This document shows, one piece after another, positions 7,638 to 13,991 of a DNA stretch of 19,123 nucleotides. Source of the stretch: Euryarchaeota archaeon Ods04 (lineage in GTDB: Archaea; Halobacteriota; Halobacteria; Halobacteriales; Halorutilaceae); assembly GCA_028751055.1 (NCBI GenBank), contig JAQZDD010000005.1, forward strand, positions 1 through 19,123, written 5' to 3'. A program made the translations under genes and the position numbers. The notes beneath the pieces are model-generated. The model saw only the letters and a list, made by a program, of their open reading frames with translations. It ran no database searches and had not been told where the DNA came from. Within the stretch, counting starts at the first letter, position 1. Every line of letters begins with the position of its first letter.

Positions 7638-8252
7638 ATGGAAACACAGGATGCCATAGAGACGCGCCGTTCAGTCCATAGTTACACAGACGAAGAACTC
7701 ACGCGCGACGAAATCACCGAGATATTCGAGGCTGTCAGATGGTCGCCTTCAAGCTACAACCTACAGCCGTGGGAGTTCGTGGTCGTCGACGACGAGGAAG
7801 GTCAGGAGGCACTGCGTGAGGACGCGTACGGACAGGAGCACGTCACGGACGCCGCCGCTGTTGTCGTCGTCTTCGGCGAACTTGACAGGGGTGCGCACGC
7901 CGAACGCGTCTTCGGAGACGAAGCCGAAAAGGGCTACCGTAGCGACGAGAGCGCGCGCAAACTCGTCGAACGTTTCGCCGAAGAGCCGCCCGAAGGAAAC
8001 GAGGAATGGGTCGTGCAGTCGTGCATGATAGCCGCGACGACTCTGATGTACGCCGCGTGGAACCGCGGCATAGCTTCGTGTCCCATGGGTGGATGGGACG
8101 GCGACGCTGTCAGCGAGACGCTCGACGTACCCGAGACATGGTACCCCGTCCTGATGCTGACGCTCGGCTACCCCGACAAGGAGAGCGACGAATGGAGACG
8201 CGAACGTAAGATGCGTCGCTCGCCTGAAGAGTTCGTGAGTTTCGGTAGATAA
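7638..8252 (+). CDS. Nitroreductase family protein (FMN-dependent oxidoreductase)
   Basis: This 204-residue protein has the nitroreductase fold, which binds FMN at a dimer interface and uses NAD(P)H. Seen: the N-terminal phosphate-binding RRSVHSY, SPSSYNLQPWEFVVVDD, the central helix WVVQSCMIAATTLMYAAWNRGIASCPMGGW, and the closing LGYPDKE. Length and motif order are normal. The real electron acceptor could be a quinone, flavin or nitro compound. The ATG at 7638 leaves a short upstream region with no clear TATA box. Its stop abuts the 3' end of the convergently read RNase P RNA by about 10 bases. Confidence 0.9.
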   Translation: METQDAIETRRSVHSYTDEELTRDEITEIFEAVRWSPSSYNLQPWEFVVVDDEEGQEALREDAYGQEHVTDAAAVVVVFGELDRGAHAERVFGDEAEKGYRSDESARKLVERFAEEPPEGNEEWVVQSCMIAATTLMYAAWNRGIASCPMGGWDGDAVSETLDVPETWYPVLMLTLGYPDKESDEWRRERKMRRSPEEFVSFGR

Positions 8253-8259
8253 AGACAGC

Positions 8260-8615
8260 CACGCGGAGGAGAGTAAGCCCCCTTCTGTTCTCTGACGGCA
8301 TTTAGCTGAGTCCGCGCGCAAACGCGAACCTCGCGTCCCTTGCGGGAGCGCGAAGCACCGACGCCGATGCGGGACTACCGTCGCGTCGGCTTGCACCGGT
8401 GAGGTTTCGCCGTTCCACCGTTCCCTCTCCCTCAACCCTCGGCGGGTTAACTCCCTTGCCTCACGGCGCGGTTCGCGTGCCTCATAGGTCAGGAGAGGAC
8501 GTGTCGTGTCTGTTCCAGAGCCGTCCCTTTCGGAACCTCGGCTTAAGCCGAGTCACCTGTCCCGCGGTGGGGGGACTTTCCTCGTTTTACACGGGAGCCG
8601 TCCTTCCTCCACGTA
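8260..8615 (-). ncRNA. rnpB: RNase P RNA (archaeal type A)
   Basis: This is the catalytic RNA that removes 5' leaders from tRNA precursors. Read on the minus strand it has the universal cores: CR-I GAGGAAAGTCCCCCCAC near the 5' end and CR-V ACAGAAGGGGGCTTAC near the 3' end. These pair as P4 (AAG-U-CCCCC with GGGGGCTT, bulged U). P1 is CGTGGAGGA (8613-8605) with TCCTCCGCG (8270-8262); P2 is GACGGC with GCCGTC; P8 is the palindrome CTCGGCTTAAGCCGAG (8537-8552); P9 is GTTCC-GAAA-GGGAC with a GNRA loop. Ends are set by P1 and are good to about 5-10 bases. Open frames here are not genes. The conserved nucleotides leave little doubt. Confidence 0.95.
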
Positions 8616-8635
8616 CTGTAGATACGTAGCCGCGC

Positions 8636-8643
8636 AGTATACC
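8636..8643 (-). promoter_or_regulatory. TATA box of RNase P RNA gene
   Basis: GGTATACT on the minus strand lies about 21-28 bases before the predicted RNA 5' end (about 8615), preceded by an A/G-rich stretch that could serve as BRE. The spacing independently supports the P1-based 5' end. Confidence 0.55.
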
Positions 8644-8808
8644 GTTTGCGGACGAGAGACGTTTCCGAGTTGTCAATACCTCAACTAAGTTTCGGAGTGT
8701 GAAAACAGAATTTGTGTTTTTATACAGATAATGACTTAATAACTTGCGGAAAGAATATACCGGTAGAACTCCATTAAACGATAGTATGGTTTCAAGGAGG
8801 GTACAGAG
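8644..8808. other. AT-rich divergent intergenic region between rnpB and AMMECR1 gene
   Basis: This is the most AT-rich stretch of the window. It holds two TATA-like elements facing the AMMECR1 gene: TTTTTATAC (8717-8725) and GAATATACC (8753-8761). A small inverted repeat, AGTTG (8668-8671 plus flanking A/G) with CAACT (8682-8686), and the near-duplicate words GTTTCCGAGT and GTTTCGGAGT also occur. I see no gene in it. Confidence 0.4.
8794..8800 (+). promoter_or_regulatory. Strong Shine-Dalgarno site of the AMMECR1 gene
   Basis: AAGGAGG ends 8 bases before the ATG at 8809, an ideal ribosome binding site. Most genes here appear leaderless, so a leadered start with a perfect SD is unusual and fixes this start. 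The TATA-like box at 8753-8761 would give a leader of about 25 bases. Confidence 0.7.
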
Positions 8809-9426
8809 ATGGGGACGGTACTAAGCAGAGACAAAGGTGAAAGAGCAGTCGAGTTGGCACGCGACTCGATGCGTTCGTACGTCGTAGACGGCAAACGCGA
8901 ACGACCTGGATGCATGAAAGACGTTTTTTACGAGCGTACAGGAGTGGCGGCGCGTCTCAACTCCACACGCGGGAGGAGACGCGTGCGCGGAAGCGGCGTC
9001 TCGTACAGACGCGGCAAACATCTCTCGGAGGCGATAGTCGACGCCGTGATAGAAGCGTCGGACTCGTGCGAGGGAACGTCTGAGGTGAGCCGGTGCGAAC
9101 TCGACTCGGTCACCATAACCCTGTGTGTGCTGTCCTCGGTCGAGGAAGTAGGAGAGGACGCTGTCGAGAGGTGCGAGATAGGAAAACACGGAGCGATAGT
9201 CGAGAGCGGACGTGACACGGGCTGGATGCTCCCGACGGTACCCGTCGAACGCGGCTGGACGGCGACAGAGCTTCTCGACAGAACGTGCCGTAAGTCTGGC
9301 ATAGACAGAGGATGCTGGCGCGACGACGGTTCCGACACGAAGGTCTACCTGTTCGAGGGACAGGTATTCAGGGAGAAGAGTCCGGGCGGCGAGGTCACGG
9401 AAGTCGAACTCATAGCCAGCGTCTGA
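8809..9426 (+). CDS. AMMECR1 domain protein lacking the canonical RGC motif
   Basis: AMMECR1 proteins are conserved from archaea to humans; their biochemical role is unsettled. The 205 residues show the second half of the domain clearly: EIGKHGAIVESG, GWMLPTVPVERGWTATELLD, RTCRKSG and KVYLFEGQVFRE. The first half is weaker, and where the family has the invariant RGC(I/A)G motif this protein reads VRGSGVSYRRGKHL, with Ser replacing Cys. The N-terminal part has many Arg residues (RGRRRVRG), less acidic than neighbours. The stop lies 8 bases from the stop of the converging pncB. Family call is good; activity may be altered. Confidence 0.82.
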   Translation: MGTVLSRDKGERAVELARDSMRSYVVDGKRERPGCMKDVFYERTGVAARLNSTRGRRRVRGSGVSYRRGKHLSEAIVDAVIEASDSCEGTSEVSRCELDSVTITLCVLSSVEEVGEDAVERCEIGKHGAIVESGRDTGWMLPTVPVERGWTATELLDRTCRKSGIDRGCWRDDGSDTKVYLFEGQVFREKSPGGEVTEVELIASV

Positions 9427-9434
9427 GAGAAGCT

Positions 9435-10586
9435 TCAGTCTTCAGCTTCGACGGCTTCACGTACGACATCAAGGTTCGACAGAACGCGGTCGCGCGCGTC
9501 TTCGAGCGAGAAGTCGTGGACTATCTCGCCGCCGTCGAGTATCTGGACGTAGTCGCCGTACTCGTCCTCGTCTCCGTCACCGCCGACAGCGAATATCTCC
9601 TCGTCCGTGTCGGTGCTGAGCGCGCGGACAGCCTTCCTGCCGCTCTTTTCTCCGCGCTTACCTGCGAGTTCGCCTTCGACCTCTACGATATCGAGCGAGA
9701 AGTCGACGGGCGGCACCGAAGCGATAGAGCCGCCGACCCCGAAGCCGTCGGCGACATCGCGTAGTTCGAGAACCTCGTCGACGCCTATACCGCCGCTGAC
9801 GAAGATACCGACGTCGTCGTAGCCGCGTATGTCGAGTTCCCAGCGCACCTCCTCGACAATCTCACGGAAGTCGCCGCGTCTGCTCCCCGTCGTGTCGAGA
9901 CGCACCGAGTCGAGCGCGTCGCCGAGCGCGTCCGCGGCGGCGACTGACTCCTTCTTCTCGTCGTCGTACGTGTCGCAGAGCATTATGCGCGGATACGACC
10001 CGTCGACGTGTTCGTCGTAAGCCTTCCATGCGCGCGTCTGGTCACGCATGCATATCACGAGAGCGTGAGGCATCGTCCCCGTGGCTTCGAGACCGACGGC
10101 GCGTCCGCCCGCGACGTTCGAGACGCCGTCCGCGCCTCCTATGTGTGCCGAACGTTCTATCATCGCCGCGGTAGACGGATGTTCGCGTCTCGTGCCGAAA
10201 GAGACGACGGGGTCGTCGCCTGCAACAGCCTTGACGCGTGCCGTCGCCGACGCTACCGCGCTCGCCTTACAGATGAAGCCGAGAATCGCCGTCTCGTATC
10301 TGCCGAACTCCAAGTACTCCCCCTCTATGCGCATCGCGGGCGCGCGTTCGAAGAGTGCACCTTCTGGAAGCGCGTAGAGGTCGACATCCTGCCCTTCTAA
10401 GAGGTGCGCGACATCTTTCAGACCGACGAAGACGTGCGGCATGTCCATCTCTTCGCCCACGTCGGCGACGACGTGCGGGTTGACATCCTCGGCTTCGAGT
10501 ATCTCCTCGGTTCGCTCGAAGTAGGCGTCGGTCGCCGCGCCCTCTGTTATTTCCTTCGGCGTGACGATGTCGTATCTTCGTTCCAT
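9435..10586 (-). CDS. pncB: Nicotinate phosphoribosyltransferase
   Basis: This enzyme converts nicotinate plus PRPP to nicotinate mononucleotide, the entry step of NAD salvage (Preiss-Handler route). The 383-residue length fits the archaeal short form. Seen: DVNPHVVADVG, YALPEGALF, the PRPP/phosphate site SFGTRREHP (about 129-137), SNVAGG (156-161), GTMPHA (170-175) and the barrel loop VSGGIGVDEVLEL. The C-terminal part includes an acidic GGDGDEDEYGDY loop. A TATA-like box sits about 30 bases upstream. With nadB at the right edge, the cell appears to have both salvage and de novo NAD routes. Confidence 0.93.
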   Translation of the reverse strand: MERRYDIVTPKEITEGAATDAYFERTEEILEAEDVNPHVVADVGEEMDMPHVFVGLKDVAHLLEGQDVDLYALPEGALFERAPAMRIEGEYLEFGRYETAILGFICKASAVASATARVKAVAGDDPVVSFGTRREHPSTAAMIERSAHIGGADGVSNVAGGRAVGLEATGTMPHALVICMRDQTRAWKAYDEHVDGSYPRIMLCDTYDDEKKESVAAADALGDALDSVRLDTTGSRRGDFREIVEEVRWELDIRGYDDVGIFVSGGIGVDEVLELRDVADGFGVGGSIASVPPVDFSLDIVEVEGELAGKRGEKSGRKAVRALSTDTDEEIFAVGGDGDEDEYGDYVQILDGGEIVHDFSLEDARDRVLSNLDVVREAVEAED

Positions 10587-10611
10587 GCTTGTACCGGACA
10601 GTTGTCGGCGC

Positions 10612-10620
10612 GGATAAAAT
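10612..10620 (-). promoter_or_regulatory. TATA box of pncB
   Basis: ATTTTATCC on the minus strand is centred about 30 bases before the ATG at 10586, consistent with a leaderless or nearly leaderless transcript. Confidence 0.5.
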
Positions 10621-10637
10621 GCGTTTGGGACGCAGGG

Positions 10638-10690
10638 ACGGACAGCGGCACGGACACCGACATGATACCGACACGGACTCCATCACGGAC
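10638..10690. repeat. 12-base periodic ACGGAC repeat between divergent promoters
   Basis: ACGGAC occurs at 10638, 10650, 10673 and 10685, that is at steps of 12, 23 and 12 bases, with related GACAC/GACTC words between. It lies upstream of both pncB and dph5. It may be a spaced protein-binding array or simply a decayed tandem repeat; the sequence does not decide. Confidence 0.45.
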
Positions 10691-10735
10691 ACAGACTCCG
10701 GAAACGATTAGACGCACCGGTTCGTCGTCTTTTCC

Positions 10736-11518
10736 ATGTTAACCTTCGTGGGTCTCGGACTCTACGACGAACGTGACGTGACGCTCAAAGGACGTGACGC
10801 TATCGCCGACGCCGACTCCGCGTACGCCGAGTTCTACACGAGCGTCCTCCCCGCCGCACCCGTCGAGGACTTGGAGGAGTTCCACGGCACGCGCATAGAG
10901 GTCGTCGACCGCGACGAGGTCGAGAGCGGGACGCGTGTCGTCGACGACGCAGAGGACTCGAACGTCGTCTTCTTGGTCGGCGGCGACCCGATGGTGAGCA
11001 CCACACACGCCGACCTGCGTCTCCGTGCGCACGAACGCGGAGTCGAGACACGTGTCGTACACGCGCCGAGCGCGTCGACCGCCGTCTGCGGCGCGACAGG
11101 CTTGCAGAACTACCGTTTCGGCGCGTCGACGACCCTTCCTTTCGACGACCATGAGGGCTGGGAACCCGAGTCGCCTTTCGAACGTGTCGCCGAGAACTTG
11201 GAGCGCGACCTTCACACGCTCGTCTACCTCGATATCAGGGACACGGACGCAGGAGAAGGAGTAAGCGTAACAGACGGAAGAAGGCGGTTCATGCGCGCCG
11301 ACGAGGCGGCGGCACGTCTCCGCGACTCGGACGTGGACGCGCCCCTCGCGGTCGGTGTGGCACGTCTCGGAAGCGACGATGTACACGTCTTCGCGGGCAC
11401 GCCCGACGAGGTCGCTTCGCACGACTTCGGTTCACCGCTACATCTCCTCGTCGTTCCTGCCTCCCTGCATCCCGTCGAGGAGGAGTCGCTTGAGACGTTC
11501 GCGGGACTCGAAAGATGA
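10736..11518 (+). CDS. dph5: Diphthine synthase
   Basis: Dph5 is the SAM-dependent methyltransferase that builds diphthamide on the conserved His of elongation factor aEF-2. In 260 residues of the tetrapyrrole-methylase fold the marks are MLTFVGLGLYDERDVTLKG, the SAM loop VGGDPMVSTTHADL (GGDP at 82-85), and the family stretch APSASTAVCGATGLQNYRFG followed by TTLPF. The C-terminal part, LAVGVARLGSDD with GSPLHLLVVPASLHPVEEE, is also typical. Length is normal. A weak TATA-like GATTAGAC lies about 28 bases upstream. It diverges from pncB. Confidence 0.95.
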   Translation: MLTFVGLGLYDERDVTLKGRDAIADADSAYAEFYTSVLPAAPVEDLEEFHGTRIEVVDRDEVESGTRVVDDAEDSNVVFLVGGDPMVSTTHADLRLRAHERGVETRVVHAPSASTAVCGATGLQNYRFGASTTLPFDDHEGWEPESPFERVAENLERDLHTLVYLDIRDTDAGEGVSVTDGRRRFMRADEAAARLRDSDVDAPLAVGVARLGSDDVHVFAGTPDEVASHDFGSPLHLLVVPASLHPVEEESLETFAGLER

Positions 11519-11636
11519 CGCCTTAGCCACTGAACATGTCCGAGGGGTGTCAAGATAAAGATTGAGTGGGTGTGCAAGGTATGTTGACTAGAAAAACTCA
11601 GCCACGACGCCATTAGTAGCCTGTGTAGTAGAGAGG

Positions 11637-12110
11637 TTAGTTGAACACGACCAACACAACGTCCGTCGCGGCATCTTCTCTCTCATCTTTCGGGGCATTG
11701 GGCTGGACTCCCAGTCCCCGAGTCGTCCATCGCCACACCCGTGATTTATCGCTGAGTTGGGTATAGACATCTACGATTTCTGTAGGGTCAAGTTCTGCCT
11801 GTCCGGTCATTTCGACCGGTTGACCGTCGATCCAGAGAGTCGCCGGATGGCTACTGCGGAAGTTCTTCCACCAGTTGGTCACGTTCCTATCAGTCGTTGC
11901 AACAATCGACTTTCCCAGCCGTCCATAGATTACGGGCGTCGTTATCCTGTTGCCCGAGACTCGTCCCTCGTACTCAAGCAGCGTCAATCGCCAGCTCAAC
12001 AAGGGATGAATCGGCGACTTGAGAACCCGTTCAACAAGCGGATTCACAACCCTCTTTTCAATCCATATCACCGCTCGTTTCGGCACACTCGACTCGGGTG
12101 TATCCGCCAT
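11637..12110 (-). CDS. Deazaflavin (F420)-dependent nitroreductase-like protein
   Basis: This 157-residue protein of the Ddn/nitroreductase-quinone reductase family has a split beta-barrel that binds F420 or a related flavin and reduces quinones or nitro compounds. Seen: LLSWRLTLLEYEGRVSGN, RITTPVIYGRLG, SIVATTDRNVTNWWKNFR and HPATLWIDGQPVEMTG, the standard order of the family core. It has an N-terminal amphipathic region (VIWIEKRVVNPLVERVLK) as in membrane-associated members. Codon choice differs clearly from flanking genes, suggesting recent transfer. A TATA-like AAAGATACTTG lies about 30 bases upstream. It stands alone. Confidence 0.83.
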   Translation of the reverse strand: MADTPESSVPKRAVIWIEKRVVNPLVERVLKSPIHPLLSWRLTLLEYEGRVSGNRITTPVIYGRLGKSIVATTDRNVTNWWKNFRSSHPATLWIDGQPVEMTGQAELDPTEIVDVYTQLSDKSRVWRWTTRGLGVQPNAPKDEREDAATDVVLVVFN

Positions 12111-12138
12111 AGACGAGATAACTTCCAGTTAGATGGTT

Positions 12139-12149
12139 CAAGTATCTTT
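12139..12149 (-). promoter_or_regulatory. TATA-like element of the Ddn-like gene
   Basis: AAAGATACTTG on the minus strand is centred about 34 bases before the ATG at 12110. It lies inside the repeat-bounded segment, so the gene appears to carry its own promoter. Confidence 0.4.
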
Positions 12150-12197
12150 GGTGAGGAGGGGTCAAGATAAGACCACCTCGCGGAACATGTCAGACCT

Positions 12198-12208
12198 GTA
12201 AAGTTAAC
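12198..12208 (+). promoter_or_regulatory. TATA-like element of the usp-histone operon
   Basis: GTAAAGTTAAC is centred about 30 bases before the ATG at 12233, the expected distance for a leaderless archaeal mRNA. Confidence 0.45.
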
Positions 12209-12232
12209 TTCGTCGCGCCGAAACAAGAGCGT

Positions 12233-12646
12233 ATGAAGTTCATAGTCGCCGTCGACGGCTCGGACGAGAGCGACGACGCTCTACGTTACGCCGTCTCTCT
12301 CGCGGAGCCGCTGGGGGCGGGGATAGAGGTCGTACACGCAATAACGCCCGAGATATACTCCGACAACGGCAGGGTACTCATAGAGGACATGTCCGACGCC
12401 GAGGCACGCGCCGATTCGGTTCTCGCCGACGCCGAGAAGGTCGCGGGTGAGAACGGATTCGACGTGAAGACCGAGTCGCTGTACGGCGACGCCGCCGAGG
12501 AGGTGGCGAAGTACGCCGACGAGATAGGTGCCGAAGCAGTCTTCGTCGGTCACCGCGGCGTCTCGACCGAGTACGAGGACGTGGTCGGGAGCGTCGCACA
12601 GGAACTCGTGAGGAAGGCTTCGGTACCCGTCACGGTGGTAAGGTGA
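12233..12646 (+). CDS. Universal stress protein, UspA family
   Basis: This is a single-domain cytoplasmic Usp of 137 residues. It begins with the typical strand and loop MKFIVAVDGSDESDDALRYAV. Near the C-terminus it has the nucleotide-binding signature G-x2-G-x9-G-S (G106, G109, G119-S120) in VGHRGVSTEYEDVVGS, so it should bind ATP or another nucleotide. It ends with the usual VPVTVVR strand. Its stop codon overlaps the GTG start of the histone gene by four bases, implying that both proteins are made from one message. The physiological role is unknown. Confidence 0.92.
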   Translation: MKFIVAVDGSDESDDALRYAVSLAEPLGAGIEVVHAITPEIYSDNGRVLIEDMSDAEARADSVLADAEKVAGENGFDVKTESLYGDAAEEVAKYADEIGAEAVFVGHRGVSTEYEDVVGSVAQELVRKASVPVTVVR

Positions 12647-13083
12647 CGCCCGTCGAACTGCCGTACGCGCCAGTCGACAGCCTGATACGCGAGGCGGCAC
12701 CCGAGATGCGTGTCTCGTCGGGTGCTGCGGAGGAACTCGCCTCACGGATACAGGACGAGGGTGCGTCGCTCGCCGTCGACGCCGCTGAGAGAGCCGCCGC
12801 CGACGGACGCAAGACGATACGTGCGACCGACTTCGGGTTTGAAGCACGCGACGTTACGAAGGACTGTCTAATCCTTCCGGTCGCGCCCGTCGACAGGATA
12901 GCACGTCTGCGTCTCGACGACTACCGCGTCAGGAAAGAGGCACGTCTCGCGCTCACCGTCCATCTCGAAGACTGGGCAACAGGCGTCGCCGAGTCGGCGG
13001 CACGCCTTGCGGAGCACGCGGGACGCAGGACTGTTCAGGGCGAGGATGTAGAGGCGTACTTCGATATCTGCGGCAACCGATGA
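12643..13083 (+). CDS. Doublet archaeal histone (two fused histone folds)
   Basis: This DNA-packaging protein of 146 residues contains two histone folds in one chain, as in haloarchaeal histones. Fold 1 spans about 4-65 (ELPYAPVDSLIREAAPEMRV, then GRKTIRATDF). Fold 2 spans about 78-140 (LPVAPVDRIARLRLDDYRV, then GRRTVQGEDVEAYF). The R-x-T loops that contact the DNA minor groove are R56-K57-T58 and R128-R129-T130. Unlike single-fold methanogen histones it forms a pseudo-dimer alone. The start is the GTG at 12643, overlapping the usp stop (GTGA); this gives the family N-terminus. Linkage to usp suggests stress-linked expression (inference). Confidence 0.93.
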   Translation: MTPVELPYAPVDSLIREAAPEMRVSSGAAEELASRIQDEGASLAVDAAERAAADGRKTIRATDFGFEARDVTKDCLILPVAPVDRIARLRLDDYRVRKEARLALTVHLEDWATGVAESAARLAEHAGRRTVQGEDVEAYFDICGNR

Positions 13084-13117
13084 CCATTCTTTTCCGTATC
13101 CGTCATATAGCTGGTGT

Positions 13118-13672
13118 ATGCGCAAAACGCATATAGTCCTGTTACTCGTCGCAGTCGTCGCGTTAGCCGGATGCGTCGGTGGAAACGGCGCGACGGACGA
13201 CGTAGGACCGAACGGCGAGCCGGCGAACGGTGTCGACGCGGAAACACATACTGTGGGTATAGCGACCGACCTAACCGAGGAAGACCAACAGGAGTTCGCT
13301 GACATAGAGCAGGAGCTACAGCAGCTACAGATGCAGTTGCAGTTCGGCGGAGAGAACATGACTGAAGAAGAGATGGAACAGTTACAGCAGGAAGCGCAAC
13401 AGCTACAGCAGGAGCTACAGCAGGCTGAGCAGGAAGCCATAAACGAAAACTTGGAGACGCTGAGAACGTCGATAGAAGGCACCGAGACGGTTGAGATAGT
13501 CGACGAGACGGAGGACATACCGCTGTTCGTGGTCGAGGGTGACGCAGGCGAGATACTCAACCTGCTCAACGACGAGGAGGAAGCCGCCGTAGCAGTCAGC
13601 GAAGCCGAGGGTACGGAGTTCCTACAGCCACAGGAGCCGATGGTACCTGAGGAAGGCGGAGCACAGCCTTAA
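13118..13672 (+). CDS. Lipoprotein with Gln-rich coiled coil, function unknown
   Basis: The protein has 184 residues. A signal peptide (HIVLLLVAVVALAGC) ends in the lipobox LAGC with C19 as lipidation site, so it is probably anchored outside the cell membrane. A Gly/Asn/Asp linker follows, then a strongly Gln- and Glu-rich coiled coil (about 52-118). The last part (TVEIVDETEDIPLFVVEGD, then AGEILNLLNDEEEAAVAV) looks like a small beta-alpha domain. With strand HTVGIATD before the coil it could resemble an I9-type inhibitor fold, but this is a guess. The coil contains a 14-base exact repeat, AGGAGCTACAGCAG, at 13311 and 13410. It starts 34 bases after the histone gene. Confidence 0.78.
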   Translation: MRKTHIVLLLVAVVALAGCVGGNGATDDVGPNGEPANGVDAETHTVGIATDLTEEDQQEFADIEQELQQLQMQLQFGGENMTEEEMEQLQQEAQQLQQELQQAEQEAINENLETLRTSIEGTETVEIVDETEDIPLFVVEGDAGEILNLLNDEEEAAVAVSEAEGTEFLQPQEPMVPEEGGAQP

Positions 13673-13691
13673 AGCCGCGTAGCAGTCTTCT

Positions 13692-13991
13692 TCAGCCGCG
13701 TCTCTCTTCGAGTTCTTCGAGAAGAGCGTCGAGTTCGATGCCGCGTGCCGCTAATACGACGAAGAGATGGTAGACTAAGTCCGCGCTCTCGTGGACGAGT
13801 TCGTCTTTATCGTCGTCCTTCGCGGCGAGCGTGACCTCAGTCGTCTCCTCGCCGAGCTTTTCGAGCGGCGCGTTGATGCCCTTCTCGTGCTCGAAAAGGC
13901 TCGACGTGTAGCTGTCCTCGCGCGGATTCTCGCGTCTGTCCTGTATTACGTCGTAAAGCTCTTCTATGATTTCTGTGTTAGTGTCAGTCAT
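13692..13991 (-). CDS. hisE: Phosphoribosyl-ATP pyrophosphatase
   Basis: HisE hydrolyses phosphoribosyl-ATP to phosphoribosyl-AMP, the second step of histidine synthesis. It has 99 residues, the usual length for stand-alone HisE. Motifs of the all-alpha NTP pyrophosphohydrolase fold: IIEELYDVIQDRRENP, KLGEETTEVTLAAK (metal-binding Glu residues in EETTE) and ELVHESADLVYHLFVVLA. The start chosen is the ATG at 13991 because upstream sequence in this frame is not conserved and lies over pdxT. The first eight bases overlap the end of pdxT, so it is the third gene of a pdxS-pdxT-hisE operon; other his genes are not in the window. Confidence 0.93.
   Translation of the reverse strand: MTDTNTEIIEELYDVIQDRRENPREDSYTSSLFEHEKGINAPLEKLGEETTEVTLAAKDDDKDELVHESADLVYHLFVVLAARGIELDALLEELEERRG

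Larger units (their letters stand above)
11542..12170. mobile_element. Putative inserted segment bounded by direct repeats
   Basis: Nearly identical words bound this segment in the same orientation: GAGGGGTGTCAAGATAA (11542-11558) and GAGGGGTCAAGATAA (12156-12170), differing by a GT insertion. GAACATGTC also lies beside each (11532-11540 and 12183-12191). The enclosed DNA is visibly richer in A/T than its neighbours, and its gene uses GAT, ATT, CGA, TCA and AAA codons that neighbours avoid. It also holds one of two GATC sites and one of four CTAG sites found. There is no transposase, so it may be a passively transferred cassette or a deletion remnant. Confidence 0.4.

Noticed and set aside
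8399..8688. Overlapping open frames in the region after the nitroreductase gene
   Set aside because: They lie over the RNase P RNA on the opposite strand and have basic, low-complexity products.
8786..8824. Tiny open frame (12 codons) overlapping the AMMECR1 start and its Shine-Dalgarno site
   Set aside because: It has no ribosome site of its own and could only be tested experimentally; it is not reported as a gene.
11542..12170. Classic insertion sequence with terminal inverted repeats
   Set aside because: No transposase is encoded and I found no convincing inverted repeat at the ends; only direct repeats are present.
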